22,225 bases of DNA from DASRTE01 sp035316885. Its GTDB lineage: Bacteria > Actinomycetota > Actinomycetes > Jiangellales > Jiangellaceae. Within the stretch, counting starts at the first letter, position 1; each line of letters opens with the position of its first letter. Below are positions 14,017-22,047 of this stretch, in pieces. The notes under the pieces are model-generated. The model had not been told where the DNA came from and made no database searches. It saw only the letters and a list, made by a program, of their open reading frames with translations. The stretch is from contig DATHII010000151.1 in the NCBI GenBank assembly GCA_035316885.1, positions 1-22,225 on the forward strand. The letters run 5' to 3'. The position numbers and the translations under genes are program-made.

Positions 14017-15101
14017 CCGGCCACGTCGACGGCGACGCCGACACCCGTATGGTCACCCAGGAGGCCGACGGTGACGAGCGCGCGCTCGAGGCGGCGCTGC
14101 GTCCCCGCACGCTGGGCGAGTTCGTCGGTCAGGAGCGGCTGCGCGAGCAGCTCTCACTCGTCCTGGAAGCAGCCCGTGCGCGCGGCGGCGTCGCCGACCA
14201 CGTGCTTCTGTCGGGTCCTCCGGGCCTGGGCAAGACGACCCTGGCGATGATCATCGCGGCCGAGATGGAGGTGCCGCTTCGGCTCACCAGCGGCCCAGCC
14301 GTGCAACACGCCGGCGACCTCGCGGCCATCCTGTCCTCGGTGTCCGAGGGTGACGTGCTCTTCTTCGACGAGATCCACCGCATGGCCCGGCCGGCCGAGG
14401 AGATGCTCTACACCGCGATGGAGGACTTCCGGGTCGACGTCATCGTCGGCAAGGGCCCGGGGGCCACGGCCATTCCGCTCCACCTGCCGCCGTTCACGTT
14501 GGTCGGCGCCACCACCCGCACGGGTCTGCTGCCCGGGCCACTGCGTGACCGGTTCGGCTTCACCGGCCACCTCGAGCTCTACGACCCCGCCGAGCTCGAG
14601 CGTGTGCTGGTGCGGTCGGCCCGGCTGCTGGGAGTGGCACTCCGCGCCGACGGCGCCACCGAGATCGCCGGCCGATCGCGAGGCACGCCACGGATCGCCA
14701 ACCGCCTGCTGCGGCGCGTGCGCGACTTCGCCGAGGTCAGGGCCGACGGAACGGTCGGTGGCGACGTCGCGCGGGCGGCGCTGGCCGTCTACGAGGTCGA
14801 CGACCTGGGCCTCGACCGGCTCGACCGGGCAGTGCTCGACGCGCTGTGCCGGCGCTTCGCCGGCGGCCCGGTCGGGCTAGGCACGCTGGCTGTGGCGGTC
14901 GGTGAAGAGCGCGAGACCGTCGAGGAGGTCGCCGAGCCGTTCCTGGTCCGGGCCGGCCTGTTGGCGCGTACGCCACGTGGGAGGGTTGCGACGCCGGGCG
15001 CCTGGCGGCATCTGGGGCTGGCCGTGCCACCCCGGGCGCCGTTCGCAGGCCCCGGCCCCGAGGACGGGGAGCTTGACCTGTTCACCGGCACCGAGGACTA
15101 G
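14013..15101 (+). CDS. ruvB: Holliday junction branch-migration ATPase RuvB
   Basis: 362-aa AAA+ hexameric motor for branch migration. Walker A is GPPGLGKTT (68-76), Walker B FFDEIHRM (117-124), sensor 1 VGATTRTG (164-171), with the arginine-finger region PLRDRFGF next. The C-terminal winged-helix domain contains RRFAGGPVGLGTLAVAVGEE. The C-terminus runs longer than usual with a Pro/Gly linker and ends DLFTGTED. The GTG start overlaps the ruvA stop by 4 bp. An alternative internal ATG (residue 13) has no better ribosome-binding site. Confidence 0.97.
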   Translation: MTGHVDGDADTRMVTQEADGDERALEAALRPRTLGEFVGQERLREQLSLVLEAARARGGVADHVLLSGPPGLGKTTLAMIIAAEMEVPLRLTSGPAVQHAGDLAAILSSVSEGDVLFFDEIHRMARPAEEMLYTAMEDFRVDVIVGKGPGATAIPLHLPPFTLVGATTRTGLLPGPLRDRFGFTGHLELYDPAELERVLVRSARLLGVALRADGATEIAGRSRGTPRIANRLLRRVRDFAEVRADGTVGGDVARAALAVYEVDDLGLDRLDRAVLDALCRRFAGGPVGLGTLAVAVGEERETVEEVAEPFLVRAGLLARTPRGRVATPGAWRHLGLAVPPRAPFAGPGPEDGELDLFTGTED

Positions 15102-15104
15102 AAT
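15099..15104 (+). promoter_or_regulatory. Candidate -10 box of yajC-secDF
   Basis: TAGAAT, overlapping the ruvB stop codon, is a good -10. The best -35 (TTGACC, 15073-15078) is 20 bp away, longer than ideal. It would give a leader of about 80 nt. Confidence 0.35.
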
Positions 15105-15142
15105 GCCCGGGCGGTTGTCGTCAGGCAGCCGAACGTCGTCCT

Positions 15143-15167
15143 GTGCAGACCCTGTGGTCCGGTGCAC
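15143..15167 (+). repeat. Hairpin in the yajC 5' leader
   Basis: GTGCAGACC pairs with GGTC and TGCAC (a CGG bulge on the 3' side) around a CTGT loop. The hairpin ends 1 nt before the purine-rich GGGAAGGA (15169-15176) that serves as ribosome-binding site. It could influence initiation; no known riboswitch is recognised. Confidence 0.35.
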
Positions 15168-15188
15168 TGGGAAGGATTCACATATCCC

Positions 15189-15524
15189 ATGGAGACCCTC
15201 CTCCTCCCGATTCTGCTTCTTGTCGTCTTCTACTTCCTGCTCATCCGGCCGCAGCAGAAGCAGCGTCGTGACATCGCCCAGGTCCAGTCGACCGTCGCGC
15301 CCGGCGCCCGGATCATGACCAGCGCCGGCCTGATCGGCACGGTCGTCGCCATCGAGGGCGACGAAGTGGTGCTCGAGGTGGCGCCGGGTGTCACCAACCG
15401 CTACGTCCGCCGGGCGATCGTGCGGGTCCTCGACGACGGCCAGCCGGAGCAGACCACCAACGAGCCAGCGACGCGACCCGTCGACGACACCGCCGACGAC
15501 AACACGCCGGGCACCTCGGCCTGA
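15189..15524 (+). CDS. yajC: Preprotein translocase accessory subunit YajC
   Basis: 111-aa single-pass membrane protein of the SecDF-YajC complex. It has an N-terminal helix (LLLPILLLVVFYFLLI, about 4-19), the hallmark RPQQKQRRD, and a small cytoplasmic domain with GARIMTSAGLIGTVVAIEGDEVVLEV. The C-terminal 25 residues are polar and acidic. I chose the ATG at 15189; an in-frame GTG at 15162 would add nine polar residues and overlap the leader hairpin. GGGAAGGA lies 12 nt upstream. secD starts 7 nt after the stop. Confidence 0.94.
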   Translation: METLLLPILLLVVFYFLLIRPQQKQRRDIAQVQSTVAPGARIMTSAGLIGTVVAIEGDEVVLEVAPGVTNRYVRRAIVRVLDDGQPEQTTNEPATRPVDDTADDNTPGTSA

Positions 15525-15531
15525 ACCGACT

Positions 15532-17223
15532 GTGGCATCCATCAATGCGCCACGCCCGTGGCGCCTGCTCGGCGCGCTCGCGCTGATACTGGTCGTCCTG
15601 TACGGGACGATGGCGCTCCTCGGCGAGTGGACACCGCGGCTCGGCCTCGACCTGCGTGGAGGCACAAGCATCACGCTCTCGGCCCGCACGACCGACGGCA
15701 CCGACGTCACAGACGACAGCATGCGGCAGGCCGTCGACATCATCCGCGCGCGGGTCGACGGCTCCGGGGTGGCCGAGTCCGAGATCACCACCCAGGGCCG
15801 TACCAACATCGTGGTCCAGGTGCCCGACGTCGGCGAAGAGGAGCTCGTCCAGCTCGTCGGCCAGACCGCGGAGCTGCGCTTTCGTCCGGTGCGCGCCGTG
15901 ATCCCGGGTGGTAGCCCGGCTCCGGTGCCGACGCCGACCGAGACCGGCACGCCCACTCCCGGCGCGACTCCGTCAGCGACGCCGACGCCGAGCGCCGCGG
16001 CCGGCCGGGCCGTGACCGAGGGACTCGTCGCCCAGGGGACCGAGTCGCCGACCGCCACACCGTCTCCGAGTGCCACGCCCACCCCCAGCCCTGGTGCTGC
16101 TCCCGAGCAGCCGCCGGCCGCGGAAGGCCCCGCGACCGCCGAGGAGCAGGCGGAGCTGGCCGCGCTCGACTGCGCGGACATTCCAGCGGGAACCGTCGAC
16201 GACCCCGACGCCTCGCTGTTCACCTGCGACCAGGACGACGCCAGCAGGTTCCTGCTGGGCCCGGCCGACGTCGTGGGCACCGATATCGACAGCGCGACGG
16301 CCGGCATCCCACAGGGCGACGTGTCCTTCGTCGTCGATCTCGACTTCACCAGCGACGGCGCCGAGAAGTTCCTCGCGTCCACCCAGGCGCTGTCGGCTCA
16401 GACATTCCCGAACAACGCCTTCGCCATCGTGCTCGACGGCCGCGTGGTGTCCTACCCGACCGTCGAGAACCCGATCCCGGGGGGTAGGGCGACGATCTCG
16501 GGACAGTTCACCCAGGAAGAAGCGCAGGCGCTCGCCACCGTCCTCAACTACGGCGCGCTGCCGCTGACCTTCGAGTCGAGCGACGTCTCCACCGTGACGC
16601 CGACACTCGGCTCCAGCCAGCTGCGAGCCGGCCTGTTGGCCGGCGCCATCGGGCTCGGGCTGGTGCTGCTGTACTCGCTGTTCTACTACCGGGGGCTCGG
16701 CCTGGTCGTGATGGCGAGCCTGATCGTTGCCGGGCTGATCACCTACGCGGCGATCGTCCTGCTGGGCGTGGCCATCGGCTTCACGCTGACGATCGCGGGC
16801 ATTGCCGGCATCATCGTGTCGATCGGCATCACGGCCGACTCGTTCGTGGTGTTCTTCGAGCGCATCCGGGACGAGATCCGCGAGGGCCGAAGTGTCCGGA
16901 TGTCGGTGGAGACGGGCTGGGTGCGAGCGCGCCGCACGGTCCTGACCAGCGACACGGTCTCGCTGCTTGCCGCCTTCTTCCTCTACGTGTTCTCGGTGGC
17001 CAACGTCCGCGGCTTCGCGTTCACGCTGGGGCTGATCACACTGGTCGACCTGGTCGTGGTGTTCCTGTTCACCAAGCCGCTGCTCACGGTGCTGGCGCGG
17101 AGTCGGTTCTTCGGCGCCGGCCATCCGTGGTCCGGTCTCGATCCGCAGCGGCTCGGCGCGCCCAGCCGGGCCGGGCGCGTGCGCGAGAGACTCGTGGGTC
17201 CGCCGAAGGAGGCGACCTCGTGA
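15532..17223 (+). CDS. secD: Protein translocase subunit SecD
   Basis: 563-aa polytopic membrane protein that uses the proton gradient to help pull exported proteins off SecYEG. An N-terminal helix (about 12-30) is followed by LGLDLRGGTSITL (37-49) and the large extracellular domain. Five C-terminal helices (about 365-520) carry GITADSFVVFFERIRDE with D436, the proton-pathway aspartate. A Pro/Thr/Ser/Ala-rich low-complexity insert (about 127-200) sits in the extracellular domain, and C213 and C232 just after it could form a disulfide. The GTG at 15532 gives the family N-terminus 7 nt after yajC; there is no clear Shine-Dalgarno, so coupling to yajC is likely. The stop overlaps secF. Confidence 0.96.
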   Translation: MASINAPRPWRLLGALALILVVLYGTMALLGEWTPRLGLDLRGGTSITLSARTTDGTDVTDDSMRQAVDIIRARVDGSGVAESEITTQGRTNIVVQVPDVGEEELVQLVGQTAELRFRPVRAVIPGGSPAPVPTPTETGTPTPGATPSATPTPSAAAGRAVTEGLVAQGTESPTATPSPSATPTPSPGAAPEQPPAAEGPATAEEQAELAALDCADIPAGTVDDPDASLFTCDQDDASRFLLGPADVVGTDIDSATAGIPQGDVSFVVDLDFTSDGAEKFLASTQALSAQTFPNNAFAIVLDGRVVSYPTVENPIPGGRATISGQFTQEEAQALATVLNYGALPLTFESSDVSTVTPTLGSSQLRAGLLAGAIGLGLVLLYSLFYYRGLGLVVMASLIVAGLITYAAIVLLGVAIGFTLTIAGIAGIIVSIGITADSFVVFFERIRDEIREGRSVRMSVETGWVRARRTVLTSDTVSLLAAFFLYVFSVANVRGFAFTLGLITLVDLVVVFLFTKPLLTVLARSRFFGAGHPWSGLDPQRLGAPSRAGRVRERLVGPPKEATS

Positions 17224-18356
17224 GCCGGCGCAACCTGGGCAACCGCCTCTACACTGGTGAGGCCTCGCTGCCGATCGTCACCCACTCCAAGCGGTGGTAC
17301 ACGATCAGCGCAGTGCTCATGCTCATTGCCATCGGTGCGATGCTGGTGCGCGGCGGGCTTCAGCTGGGGGTCGAGTTCACCGGCGGCGCCGAGCTCACAG
17401 CACAGGTGGCGCAGACATCGGACACGACCGTTCCTGACGTTCGCGAGGCAGTCATCGCCACCGGGATCGATGAGGCGGCCGAGCCACGTGTGGTCGTCGT
17501 CGGCGACGACAACGTGCGCATCCACACCGGCAGCCTCACGCCGGAGGAGACGACCACGGTCCGGGATGCGGTTGCCGCCGTGCTCGACGTGTCTCGCGAC
17601 GAGATCGCGGCCCAGGTGATCGGGCCCTCGTGGGGTGCGCAGATCACCCGCCAGGCGCTGGTCGGACTGTCCCTGTTCGTGCTCGCGATCGCCGTGTTCC
17701 TCTCGGTCATCTACGAGTGGAAGATGGCGCTCGCGGCCCTGGTCGCGCTGCTGCACGACGTCGTGTTCACCGTCGGCATCTACGCCCTCGTCGGCTTCGA
17801 CGTCACCCCCGCCACGGTGATCGGCTTCCTCACCATCCTGGGGTACTCGCTCTACGACACCGTCGTCATCTTCGACAAGGTGCGCGAGAACACGAAGGGC
17901 ATCACTGCGCAGAACCAGGTCACGTATGCGGAGGCGGCCAACCTCGGTCTCAACCAGACGCTGATGCGTTCGATGAACACCGCGATCATCGGTCTGCTGC
18001 CGATCGCGTCGATCCTGTTCGTCGGTGCGGGCCTGCTGGGTGCGGGAACGTTGAAGGACCTCGCGCTGGCGCTCTTCGTGGGCGTCGCGGTGGGCACGTA
18101 CTCGTCGATCTTCATCGCGACACCGCTGCTGGTGGACCTGAAGAACCGGGAGCCGACGATCGCCGGCCTGGCCCGCCGGGTCGAGGCACGCCGCGCCGCT
18201 GCCAGGTCACAGCGGGGTGAGCCCGCGCCGGCGCCGTCGGTCGTGGCGGCCTCGGCGGCCCGCGGCGGAGGCGTCGTCGAACGTGGCGAGCGCCGACAGC
18301 CGCAACGCCAGACCCGCTCCCAGCGCCGCGGCAACGGTGGGCGTCCGGCACGGTGA
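17220..18356 (+). CDS. secF: Protein translocase subunit SecF
   Basis: 378-aa partner of SecD with six membrane helices. The N-terminal helix is about 27-43, followed by LGVEFTGGAEL (49-59), the family's GVDFxGG motif. The last five helices contain GYSLYDTVVIFDKVREN, with D213 at the proton-pathway position. The C-terminal tail (about 325-378) is long, Arg/Ala/Gln-rich and cytoplasmic, as in many actinobacteria. I chose the GTG at 17220 for its strong AAGGAGG (17206-17212) and the GTGA overlap with secD. A 25-bp tandem repeat begins in the last codons. Confidence 0.96.
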   Translation: MSRRNLGNRLYTGEASLPIVTHSKRWYTISAVLMLIAIGAMLVRGGLQLGVEFTGGAELTAQVAQTSDTTVPDVREAVIATGIDEAAEPRVVVVGDDNVRIHTGSLTPEETTTVRDAVAAVLDVSRDEIAAQVIGPSWGAQITRQALVGLSLFVLAIAVFLSVIYEWKMALAALVALLHDVVFTVGIYALVGFDVTPATVIGFLTILGYSLYDTVVIFDKVRENTKGITAQNQVTYAEAANLGLNQTLMRSMNTAIIGLLPIASILFVGAGLLGAGTLKDLALALFVGVAVGTYSSIFIATPLLVDLKNREPTIAGLARRVEARRAAARSQRGEPAPAPSVVAASAARGGGVVERGERRQPQRQTRSQRRGNGGRPAR

Positions 18357-18415
18357 CGTCTGCGCGCCTCCGGCACGGTGACCTCTGCGCGCCTCCGGCA
18401 CGGTAGCCTCGCGCA
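18345..18415 (+). repeat. 25-bp tandem repeat spanning the secF end and apt promoter
   Basis: Unit 1 (18345-18369) and unit 2 (18370-18394) are identical apart from one base. Each runs CCGGCACGGTGAC, then G or C, then TCTGCGCGCCT. A third, diverged partial unit (18395-18415) starts CCGGCACGGTAGCCT. Unit 1 overlaps the last four codons and stop of secF. Unit 3 supplies the TAGCCT box and reaches the base before the apt start. Confidence 0.85.
18404..18409 (+). promoter_or_regulatory. Candidate -10 box of apt, leaderless start
   Basis: TAGCCT (TANNNT) ends 6 nt before the apt GTG, and no Shine-Dalgarno is present, so transcription probably starts at the start codon. A GTGACC 20 bp upstream, within repeat unit 2, is a poor -35. 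Confidence 0.45.
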
Positions 18416-18988
18416 GTGACCGCAGACACCGACGGCTCCGTTCTGGACACGGCGGCTCGCGAGCTCCTGCTCTCGCGAATCCGCGACGTCCCTGACTGGC
18501 CGGAGCCCGGTGTGGTGTTCAAGGACATCACCCCGCTCCTGCACGACCACATCGCCTTCGCGACCGTGGTCTCGGCCCTGGCTGCCGTGGGCCGCGACGA
18601 GTCCGGGGTGCGGCGCGTCGACACCGTGGTCGGCATCGAGGCGCGTGGGTTCATCCTGGCCGCGCCGGTGGCGCACGTCCTCGGCGCCGGCATGGTGCCG
18701 GTCCGCAAGGCCGGCAAGCTGCCCCACGAGACCCGCTCGGCCAGCTACTCCCTCGAGTACGGCGAGGCCACGGTCGAGGTCCACCGCGACGCCTTCGAGC
18801 CGGGCGACCGCGTCCTCGTCGTCGACGACGTCCTGGCCACCGGCGGCACCGTCGCGGCAACGGCCGGCCTGGTTCGCGAGGCCGGCGCCGACCTGGTCGC
18901 GGTGGCCGTCCTGCTCGAGCTGGACTTCCTGGCCGGACGCGACAAGCTGGGCGGCCAAGTCGATCTTCACGCTCTGCTTCGCGTCTGA
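18416..18988 (+). CDS. apt: Adenine phosphoribosyltransferase
   Basis: 190-aa purine-salvage enzyme converting adenine and PRPP to AMP. The PRPP-binding loop VLVVDDVLATGGT (133-145) is exact, and the adenine/hood region VVFKDITPLL (33-42), GIEARGFILAAPVA (73-86) and RKAGKLPHET (97-106) are typical. Length is normal. The GTG at 18416 lacks a Shine-Dalgarno and lies just past a -10-like TAGCCT, so it is likely leaderless. It sits between secF and rel, its usual actinobacterial position, which joins purine salvage to ppGpp control only by proximity. Confidence 0.96.
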   Translation: MTADTDGSVLDTAARELLLSRIRDVPDWPEPGVVFKDITPLLHDHIAFATVVSALAAVGRDESGVRRVDTVVGIEARGFILAAPVAHVLGAGMVPVRKAGKLPHETRSASYSLEYGEATVEVHRDAFEPGDRVLVVDDVLATGGTVAATAGLVREAGADLVAVAVLLELDFLAGRDKLGGQVDLHALLRV

Positions 18989-19005
18989 CGGTGGCCGAAA
19001 CCTCG

Positions 19006-19011
19006 TAGACT
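19006..19011 (+). promoter_or_regulatory. Candidate -10 box of rel
   Basis: TAGACT fits TANNNT, with CTGACG (18985-18990) as a 4/6 -35 at 15 bp. It would give a leader of about 20 nt carrying the GAGGAGG ribosome-binding site. Confidence 0.4.
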
Positions 19012-19038
19012 GGTCTCCCGGCAGCCGCGAGGAGGTCC

Positions 19039-21345
19039 GTGGCAGAGGAGACGATCCCCGCCACCAGCGCGTCGACGCCCGTCCGCGTGCGGGCGAGGCT
19101 TGCCCGCCTGACGGCGCAGCGCCACCCGACCGACCCGGCCCTCGAGCCGTTGTTCCGTACGATCCATGCCACCCACCCGAAGGCCGACGTCGGGGTCGTC
19201 GAGCGCGCCTACCGGGCGGCCGCACGAGCCCACAGCGGCCAGAAGCGCAAGAGCGGCGACCCCTACATCACCCATCCGCTCGCGGTGGCGACCATCCTGG
19301 CCGAGCTGGGCATGACCCCGCCGACACTCGCGGCCGCGCTGCTGCACGACACCGTCGAGGACACCGACTACGACCTCGGCGACCTGCGCGACGAGTTCGG
19401 CGACGAGGTGGCCATGCTCGTCGACGGCGTCACCAAGCTCGACAAGGTCAAGTACGGCCAGGCGGCGGAGTCCGAGACCGTCCGCAAGATGGTCGTCGCG
19501 ATGGCCAAGGACATCCGGGTCCTGGTGATCAAGCTTGCCGACCGCCTGCACAACGCCCGCACCTGGCGCTACGTGTCCAAGGACTCCGCGCGCCGCAAGG
19601 CCCGCGAGACCCTGGAGATCTACGCGCCGCTGGCCCACCGGCTGGGCATGAACACGATCAAGTGGGAGCTCGAGGATCTCTCCTTCGGCACATTGCATCC
19701 CAAGGTGTACGACGAGATCGTCCGCCTGGTGGCCGAGCGCGCCCCCTCGCGCGACGACTACCTCGCTTCGGTGATCGACCAGGTGCAGGGCGACCTGCGT
19801 GGGGCCAAGCTCAAGGCGTCGGTCACCGGCCGGCCCAAGCACTACTACTCGATCTACCAGAAGATGATCGTGCGTGGGCGCGACTTCGCCGACATCTACG
19901 ACCTGGTGGGCATCCGCGTCCTGGTCGAGTCCGTCCGCGACTGCTACGCGGTCCTCGGCATCGTCCACGCCCGGTGGAATCCGGTCCCCGGCCGGTTCAA
20001 GGACTTCATCGCGATGCCGAAGTTCAACATGTACCAGTCCCTGCACACGACGGTGATCGGCCCCGCCGGCAAGCCGGTCGAGATGCAGATCCGCACGTTC
20101 GCGATGCACCGGAGGGCCGAGTACGGCATCGCTGCACACTGGAAGTACAAGGAAGACTCCAACGCCGGAGTCGTGGTCGAGCGCGGTCCGATGCCCGACG
20201 GCGACGACTCCCGCGGGCCCAACGACATGGCCTGGCTGCGGCAGTTGCTCGACTGGCAGAAGGAGACCGAGGACCCGGGCGAGTTCCTCGAGTCCCTGCG
20301 CTTCGAGATCACCACGAACGAGGTCTATGTCTTCACGCCGCGCGGCGACGTCATCGCCTTGCCGGCGGATGCCACGCCGGTGGACTTCGCCTACGCCGTG
20401 CACACCGAGGTCGGCCACCGGTGCATCGGGGCGCGGGTCAACGGCCGCCTCGTGCCGCTGGAGTCCACGCTGGACAACGGCGACGTCGTCGAGATCTTCA
20501 CCTCGAAGGCGGCCGGTGCCGGGCCCAGCCGCGACTGGCTCACGTTCGTCACCAGCGCCCGCGCACGCAACAAGATCAAGCAGTGGTTCTCCAAGGAGCG
20601 CCGCGAGGAGGCCATCGAGCAGGGCAAGGACCTCATCGCCCGGGCCATGCGCAAGCAGGATCTCCCGCTCCAGCGGATGCTCTCGCAGGAAACCCTCACC
20701 ATGGTGGCCGACGAGCTGCGCTACCCGGACATCTCAGCGCTGTACGCCGCCGTGGGCGAGGGCCACGTGTCCGCGCAGAGCGTGGTCCAGAAGCTGGTCC
20801 AGACCCTGGGCGGCGAAGAGGGCACGAGCGAGGACGCCGCCGAGGCGGCCCGGCCCGACCGCCCGCGGCGGCGCACGACCGGCGATCCCGGTGTCGTGGT
20901 CAAGGACGCCTCCGACGTGTGGGTCAAGCTGGCCCGGTGCTGCACGCCGGTTCCCGGCGACGACATCGTGGGCTTCGTCACCAGGGGCTCCGGCGTGTCG
21001 GTCCACCGCGGCGACTGCGTCAACGTGGCCGCGCTGCAGCGCGAGCACGGGCGCATGGTCGACGTCGAGTGGGCCCCGACGGCCAGCAGCGTGTTCCTGG
21101 TGGCGATCCAGGTCGAAGCCCTCGACCGGGCGCGTCTGCTCTCCGACATCACCCGCGTGCTGTCCGACCAGCACGTGAACATCCTCTCGGCCACCGTCAC
21201 CACGGACTCGGACCGGATCGCGAAGAGCCGGTTCACTTTCGAGATGGGTGACCCCAAGCACCTCGGCCATGTGCTCAAGGCCGTACGCGGCGTCGAGGGC
21301 GTCTTCGACGCCTACCGGCTGACCAGCGCCCGGTCGACGCCGTGA
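19039..21345 (+). CDS. relA: Bifunctional (p)ppGpp synthetase/hydrolase (Rel)
   Basis: 768-aa long RSH enzyme of the stringent response. The hydrolase domain is intact: H79 in YITHP, H103-D104 and E107-D108 in LLHDTVEDTD, and N172 in ADRLHNARTW. The synthetase domain is also intact: GRPKHYYSIYQKM (264-276), DLVGIRVLV (288-296) and YQSLHTTVIG. The synthetase loop reads VRGRDF, the basic RxKD-like type found in bifunctional enzymes rather than the ExDD of monofunctional RelA. After these come the TGS domain (VYVFTPRGDVIALP...), a helical region, the conserved-cysteine domain (KLARCCTPVPGDD) and a C-terminal ACT domain. The GTG at 19039 follows GAGGAGG (19029-19035) at short spacing. It should control growth arrest under amino-acid starvation. 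Confidence 0.97.
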   Translation: MAEETIPATSASTPVRVRARLARLTAQRHPTDPALEPLFRTIHATHPKADVGVVERAYRAAARAHSGQKRKSGDPYITHPLAVATILAELGMTPPTLAAALLHDTVEDTDYDLGDLRDEFGDEVAMLVDGVTKLDKVKYGQAAESETVRKMVVAMAKDIRVLVIKLADRLHNARTWRYVSKDSARRKARETLEIYAPLAHRLGMNTIKWELEDLSFGTLHPKVYDEIVRLVAERAPSRDDYLASVIDQVQGDLRGAKLKASVTGRPKHYYSIYQKMIVRGRDFADIYDLVGIRVLVESVRDCYAVLGIVHARWNPVPGRFKDFIAMPKFNMYQSLHTTVIGPAGKPVEMQIRTFAMHRRAEYGIAAHWKYKEDSNAGVVVERGPMPDGDDSRGPNDMAWLRQLLDWQKETEDPGEFLESLRFEITTNEVYVFTPRGDVIALPADATPVDFAYAVHTEVGHRCIGARVNGRLVPLESTLDNGDVVEIFTSKAAGAGPSRDWLTFVTSARARNKIKQWFSKERREEAIEQGKDLIARAMRKQDLPLQRMLSQETLTMVADELRYPDISALYAAVGEGHVSAQSVVQKLVQTLGGEEGTSEDAAEAARPDRPRRRTTGDPGVVVKDASDVWVKLARCCTPVPGDDIVGFVTRGSGVSVHRGDCVNVAALQREHGRMVDVEWAPTASSVFLVAIQVEALDRARLLSDITRVLSDQHVNILSATVTTDSDRIAKSRFTFEMGDPKHLGHVLKAVRGVEGVFDAYRLTSARSTP

Positions 21346-21368
21346 GGTAGAAGGCATCAGGCCTAGAG

Positions 21369-22037
21369 GTGGCAACGGTTGACCCGCCGCCCCTGGGGAA
21401 ACAGAACGACGTGGCGCTCAGCTTGATCTTGCGCAGGGTCGTCCTGCTCGGGACGCCGCTGGCGCTCGCCGTGCTGGAGATCTTCCATCCGCAGCCGGAC
21501 AGTGTCGCCGAGGGCGTAGAGCAGGGCGAGTGGTTCTTCTGGTTCCATGTGATCCAGCTCGTGCTCACCGGGTTCATCGCCTTGGCCGTCTACCTGCTGA
21601 CCGACGGCCTGGAGGGGCAGGCGGTGAGCGTGAGCCGCTGGGCCATCGCTGTCTTCGCCGTCTTCTTCAGCGCCTACGATGCGGCGGCCGGCATCGCCAC
21701 GGGGTTCGTCCTGCGTAATGCACAGGGGCTTTCGCTCGAGGGGCAAACCGCCATCTACGAGACAGCGATTGAGATGCCGGGGTTGAGTCTGATCTTCGGC
21801 CTCTCGATCGTGGGGACCGGTGCCTGGGTGGTGGCGCTGGTCGCGGCGGCGGTCGCGCTTCGGCGCGCCGGTGCCTCCCGGGGCCCCTTCATCCTGCTGA
21901 TACTGGCCGGGGTGTTTCTGATGGGAGGACATCCCTTCCCCGCGGGCACCCTCGCCTTCGGATGCTTCTTCCTGGCCGCCACGTGGCTCGAGCTCGCACC
22001 AGGAGGACTCGCTCTGCTCGGCAACACTCGCACCTGA
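21369..22037 (+). CDS. Polytopic membrane protein of unknown function
   Basis: 222 aa from a GTG at 21369; a GTG at 21411 with GGGGAAA upstream is an equally possible start and would remove 14 residues. I count about six hydrophobic helices: around 22-40, 57-79, 90-113, 139-165, 172-187 and 190-210. A loop between the first two (HPQPDSVAEGVEQGEW) contains acidic residues and a Trp. No recognised family motif. It starts 23 nt after rel, but its lower GC and more varied codon use suggest it is not part of the conserved block. It faces the sigma-factor gene fragment on the other strand with only 10 bp between the stops. Confidence 0.65.
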   Translation: MATVDPPPLGKQNDVALSLILRRVVLLGTPLALAVLEIFHPQPDSVAEGVEQGEWFFWFHVIQLVLTGFIALAVYLLTDGLEGQAVSVSRWAIAVFAVFFSAYDAAAGIATGFVLRNAQGLSLEGQTAIYETAIEMPGLSLIFGLSIVGTGAWVVALVAAAVALRRAGASRGPFILLILAGVFLMGGHPFPAGTLAFGCFFLAATWLELAPGGLALLGNTRT

Positions 22038-22047
22038 GTTGAACGCC

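Noticed and set aside
15102..15188. Arrest-peptide gene regulating secDF in the yajC leader
   Set aside because: The leader is under 90 nt. I found no short ORF there ending before yajC with an arrest-like Pro motif.
14877..16382. 501-codon minus-strand open frame opposite yajC and secD
   Set aside because: Low-complexity antisense of the SecD Pro/Thr-rich insert. No family resemblance.
18510..21251. 913-codon plus-strand open frame through apt and rel
   Set aside because: It is a frame-shifted shadow with Arg/Pro/Gly-rich nonsense. apt and rel in the other frames carry all catalytic motifs.
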